Assembly (NCBI GenBank): GCA_036404255.1
Contig: DASWOP010000275.1
Span: 1-23,261 of the forward strand
Source: JARLFX01 sp036404255
GTDB lineage: Bacteria > Acidobacteriota > Terriglobia > Terriglobales > Acidobacteriaceae
DNA: 23,261 nucleotides
Direction: 5' to 3'
In this document: piece after piece, positions 21,139 to 23,261 of the stretch
Position numbering within the stretch: position 1 is the stretch's first letter
How the letters are laid out: every line of letters starts with the position of its first letter
Translations under genes and position numbers: made by a program
Notes under the pieces: generated by a model
Seen by the model: only the letters and a program-made list of their open reading frames with translations
Database searches by the model: none
Told to the model about the DNA's origin: nothing

Positions 21139-22479
21139 ATGTCCATTGCCGTATCCCTTCCAGAAATCGATCTCACTGAGACGCCCCTGAGCGCCAGCAC
21201 CCACGAGCCGCGCAACATCCGCCGCACCCGCCTTGCCAACGGCATGCTGGTTCTGACCGAGTCCATGCCTCACATGCGCTCTGTCTCCATGGGCGTCTGG
21301 CTCGGCGTAGGCTCGCGCGATGAAGCCTCAGACGTCAACGGCATCTCCCACTTCGTCGAACACATGGTCTTCAAGGGCACCACTACCCGCGATGCCAAAC
21401 AGATCGCTCGCGAAGTAGACTCCATCGGCGGCAACCTCGACGCCTTCACCGGCAAAGAGACCATCTGCTTCAATATCAAGGTTTTGGATGAGCATGTCTC
21501 GAAAGCGCTTGATGTTTTGTCTGACCTCGTTCTGCATCCCACCTTCACCGCAGAGGACGTCGCCCGCGAGCAGGGCGTGATTCTCGAAGAGATCAAGATG
21601 GACGAGGACAACCCCGACTATCTCGTCCACGAGATCTTCACCCAGAGCTTCTGGAAGGGCAATCCCCTCGGCCTGCCCATCCTCGGAACCGCCAAAACCG
21701 TCTCCAGCTTCACCCCGCAGACGGCCTTTGACTTCCACCGCGCGCGCTTCACTCCACGCCACATCATCTTCTCGGCCGCCGGCCATCTTGACCACGACGA
21801 GTTCGTCGCCCAGGTCGAACGCCACTTCGGCAGCCTGGCCTCCACCATCGGCGAAGACTCCCCCACTGCCAAACCGCCAGCCACCCACGCCAAGATCACC
21901 CTTCGCCGCAAGCGCTCCCTGGAACAGGCTCAACTCTGCCTCGGAGTCCCCGCGCCGCCCATCGCCGCGCCCGAGCGCTTCTCCGTCTACCTCCTCAACA
22001 GCATCCTCGGCGGAGGCATGAGTTCCCGCCTCTTCCAGACCATCCGCGAAGACCGCGGCCTGGCCTACTCCATCTACTCCGAAATGAATCCCTTCCGCGA
22101 TACTGGCACCCTCTCCGTCTACGCCGGATGCGCCGCAGAGAAGGCAGAAGAAGTAATCCGGCTCACCATGGCCGAGTTCGCCCGTCTCAAAAGCGAGCCC
22201 GTCAGCGAGGAAGAGTTGCAGCGAGCCAAGGATCAGATGAAAGGCAACATTGTGCTCGGGCTGGAGAGTTCCTCCAGCCGCATGTCCAACCTGGCGCGGC
22301 AACAGAGTTACTTTGGCCGCTTCTTCGGCGTAGAGGAAGTCACCCGTAGTATTGATGAAGTCACCGCCGAAAGCGTGCAGCAGATCGCACAGCAGCTTTT
22401 CCGCCCGGAAGCAGCCGGACTCACGCTGCTGGGGAACCTGCAAGGGCTCAAGATCACACGCGATCACCTTGCTTGCTGA
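21139..22479 (+). CDS. M16 family zinc metallopeptidase (mitochondrial processing peptidase-like)
   Basis: 446 residues with no signal peptide, a length typical of single-unit bacterial M16B proteases that act as dimers. The inverted zinc motif HFVEH (H71, E74, H75) is intact, with the third ligand Glu at E150/E151 in REQGVILEEI. The second half has LNSILGGGMSSRLFQTIREDRGLAYSIYS, the Gly-rich and substrate-loop signature of active subunits (RxxxY-like), so this one protein carries both the catalytic and substrate-recognition parts. It is related to yeast MPP-beta and Bacillus YmxG/MlpA. The ATG at 21139 has only a weak ribosome binding site. The pilin-like gene starts 49 nt downstream. It is divergent from the reductase-rlmN pair, sharing a 124-bp promoter region in which no clear promoter stands out. 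Confidence 0.93.
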   Translation: MSIAVSLPEIDLTETPLSASTHEPRNIRRTRLANGMLVLTESMPHMRSVSMGVWLGVGSRDEASDVNGISHFVEHMVFKGTTTRDAKQIAREVDSIGGNLDAFTGKETICFNIKVLDEHVSKALDVLSDLVLHPTFTAEDVAREQGVILEEIKMDEDNPDYLVHEIFTQSFWKGNPLGLPILGTAKTVSSFTPQTAFDFHRARFTPRHIIFSAAGHLDHDEFVAQVERHFGSLASTIGEDSPTAKPPATHAKITLRRKRSLEQAQLCLGVPAPPIAAPERFSVYLLNSILGGGMSSRLFQTIREDRGLAYSIYSEMNPFRDTGTLSVYAGCAAEKAEEVIRLTMAEFARLKSEPVSEEELQRAKDQMKGNIVLGLESSSSRMSNLARQQSYFGRFFGVEEVTRSIDEVTAESVQQIAQQLFRPEAAGLTLLGNLQGLKITRDHLAC

Positions 22480-22528
22480 TACATTGTCTATGTTCCGCAA
22501 CACACGAAGTGAAAGCGCAGGAGAAACA

Positions 22529-23065
22529 ATGAAGATTCACGAATTCATCACAGGCTGTTCCAGACCATCCCGGCGTGACGAGGGCTTCACGCTCATCGAA
22601 CTGCTGATCGTCATGTCCCTCATCCTTATCCTGATGACGTTGGCCATCCCGAACCTGCTGAACTACCGCAAGCAGGGTAACGAGACCTCTGCCATGGCGT
22701 CGCTACGCGCGATCAACAACGCCGAACTGCAGTACTCCACCGCCTACCCTGCCAGCCAGTTCACCTGTTCACTCGCTGCTCTCGGCGGACAGGGCGAAAA
22801 CAGCGCAGCCCCCACGGCACAGGCAGCTGGCCTGATTCCCAGCGACCTCGCCACCGGCCAGAAGGCGGGCTACACCTTCGCCCTCACCAAGTGCACCAAG
22901 GTGACCATCAATAACCAGGACATGTACACCGGATACGAGGCCACCGCAGTGCCGCAGTCTCTGGGCAAAGCAGGCACCGGCAACCGTGGCTTCTGCACCG
23001 ATCAGTCCGGCGAGATCAAAGCCGACCCAACCGGCGGCACCAACTGCACCCAGCCGATCCAGTAG
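22529..23065 (+). CDS. Type IV pilin / type II secretion pseudopilin-like protein
   Basis: 178 residues from the ATG at 22529, which has CAGGAG 5 nt upstream; open frame further upstream is not conserved-looking. RRDEGFTLIELLIVM (15-29) is a textbook prepilin peptidase site: cleavage after G19 leaves Phe1 and Glu5 (E24 here), followed by a hydrophobic helix to about residue 45. The rest is a globular head with four Cys residues (two in the middle and two near the end: FTC, TKC, GFC, TNC) that may form two disulfides. It resembles the PilA/GspG-type single proteins common in Acidobacteriota and myxobacteria. No pilus or secretion machinery genes are visible, so major pilin, minor pilin and pseudopilin cannot be told apart. 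It lies 49 nt after the M16 gene and may be co-transcribed. Confidence 0.88.
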   Translation: MKIHEFITGCSRPSRRDEGFTLIELLIVMSLILILMTLAIPNLLNYRKQGNETSAMASLRAINNAELQYSTAYPASQFTCSLAALGGQGENSAAPTAQAAGLIPSDLATGQKAGYTFALTKCTKVTINNQDMYTGYEATAVPQSLGKAGTGNRGFCTDQSGEIKADPTGGTNCTQPIQ

Positions 23066-23115
23066 TTAGAGCAAATTTTCTATGGATGTAATGGTTTCGC
23101 TAAACCCAGTTATTA

Positions 23116-23149
23116 TTTGTCATTCCGAAGCGCAGCGCGCGGAATCTGC
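23116..23149. repeat. Dispersed intergenic palindromic repeat, copy 2
   Basis: It begins TTTGTCATTCCGAAGCGCAG and ends CGGAATCTGC. Its ATTCCG and CGGAAT arms are a perfect 6-bp stem around a GCGCAGCGCG-containing loop. It matches copy 1 (19176-19205) closely at the left, while the stem bases differ in a compensating way. It lies about 50 bp downstream of the pilin-like gene. Confidence 0.7.
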
Positions 23150-23210
23150 TTTAAGTGCCACCATAAATCACTCCATCAACAGTAAAAAACACTCTAGGGC
23201 CGCAAATCCG

Positions 23211-23261
23211 GGTGCCCCATCCTAACCGCAGTTTCATCGAGGTTAGGATGGGCATTCGCGC
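23211..23261. repeat. Terminal palindromic repeat at the right edge
   Basis: Arms 23216-23227 and 23241-23252 (CCCATCCTAACC and GGTTAGGATGGG) are exact 12-bp reverse complements around a 13-nt loop GCAGTTTCATCGA, with a flanking GGTGC before the left arm and a CATTCGCGC tail. I recall similar GTGCCCCAT...TTTCATC...GTGGG elements as common in Acidobacteriaceae intergenic regions. It could be cut off by the window end. It might also act as a rho-independent-like structure, but no T-run follows. Confidence 0.6.

Noticed and set aside
21328..22503. Minus-strand frame of 391 codons opposite the M16 protease
   Set aside because: Antisense to a protease with an intact HxxEH motif; Gly/Asp/Val composition and no recognisable domain.

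Overview
The window looks like a chromosomal stretch of a high-GC Gram-negative bacterium, most likely an Acidobacteriota of the Terriglobia/Acidobacteriaceae type (Granulicella, Edaphobacter or Terriglobus relatives). This rests on gene content and style: a fused cellulose synthase, ADP-heptose genes, a DUF4254 protein beside a family 9 glycosyltransferase, and intergenic palindromic repeats of a kind I associate with that group. The placement is inferred; no rRNA is present.

Positions 1-11050 (minus strand) hold a bacterial cellulose synthase (bcs) operon, transcribed right to left: a long BcsQ-like ATPase with a large disordered extension, a single-polypeptide BcsA-BcsB fusion of 1505 residues, the periplasmic endoglucanase BcsZ, and the TPR part of the outer-membrane exporter BcsC, whose C-terminal barrel lies beyond the left edge. 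The fused BcsAB makes the glucan and moves it across the inner membrane, activated by c-di-GMP through its PilZ domain. BcsZ trims it in the periplasm and BcsC exports it. A perfect 18-bp hairpin sits just after the bcsAB stop codon, and a smaller one lies between bcsZ and bcsC.

Positions 11051-11434 contain no gene and probably carry the bcs promoter. A tRNA-Lys(UUU) follows on the plus strand. Positions 11579-15255 (minus strand) form a tight lipopolysaccharide inner-core cluster: a family 9 (heptosyltransferase-like) glycosyltransferase, bifunctional HldE and epimerase HldD, which together make and probably use ADP-heptose. Divergent from it are a DUF4254 gene, then a small TPR protein and a YvcK-family protein sharing a near-consensus sigma70 promoter, then a secreted protein of the EreA/ChaN/TIKI-like fold.

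The right end holds rlmN and a flavodoxin-fold reductase (minus strand, 6 bp apart), then a processing-peptidase-like M16 protease and a type IV pilin-like protein (plus strand). Two related short palindromic repeats (about 19176-19205 and 23116-23149) and a third, different palindrome at the right edge occupy gene-free gaps. No insertion sequence, prophage or CRISPR array was seen.

The most notable features are the BcsA-BcsB fusion that keeps an internal signal peptide and possible internal start, the BcsQ protein with an apparent BcsR/BcsP-like N-terminus, the low-complexity insertion beside a catalytic Asp of BcsZ, and the compensating stem changes in the intergenic repeats.
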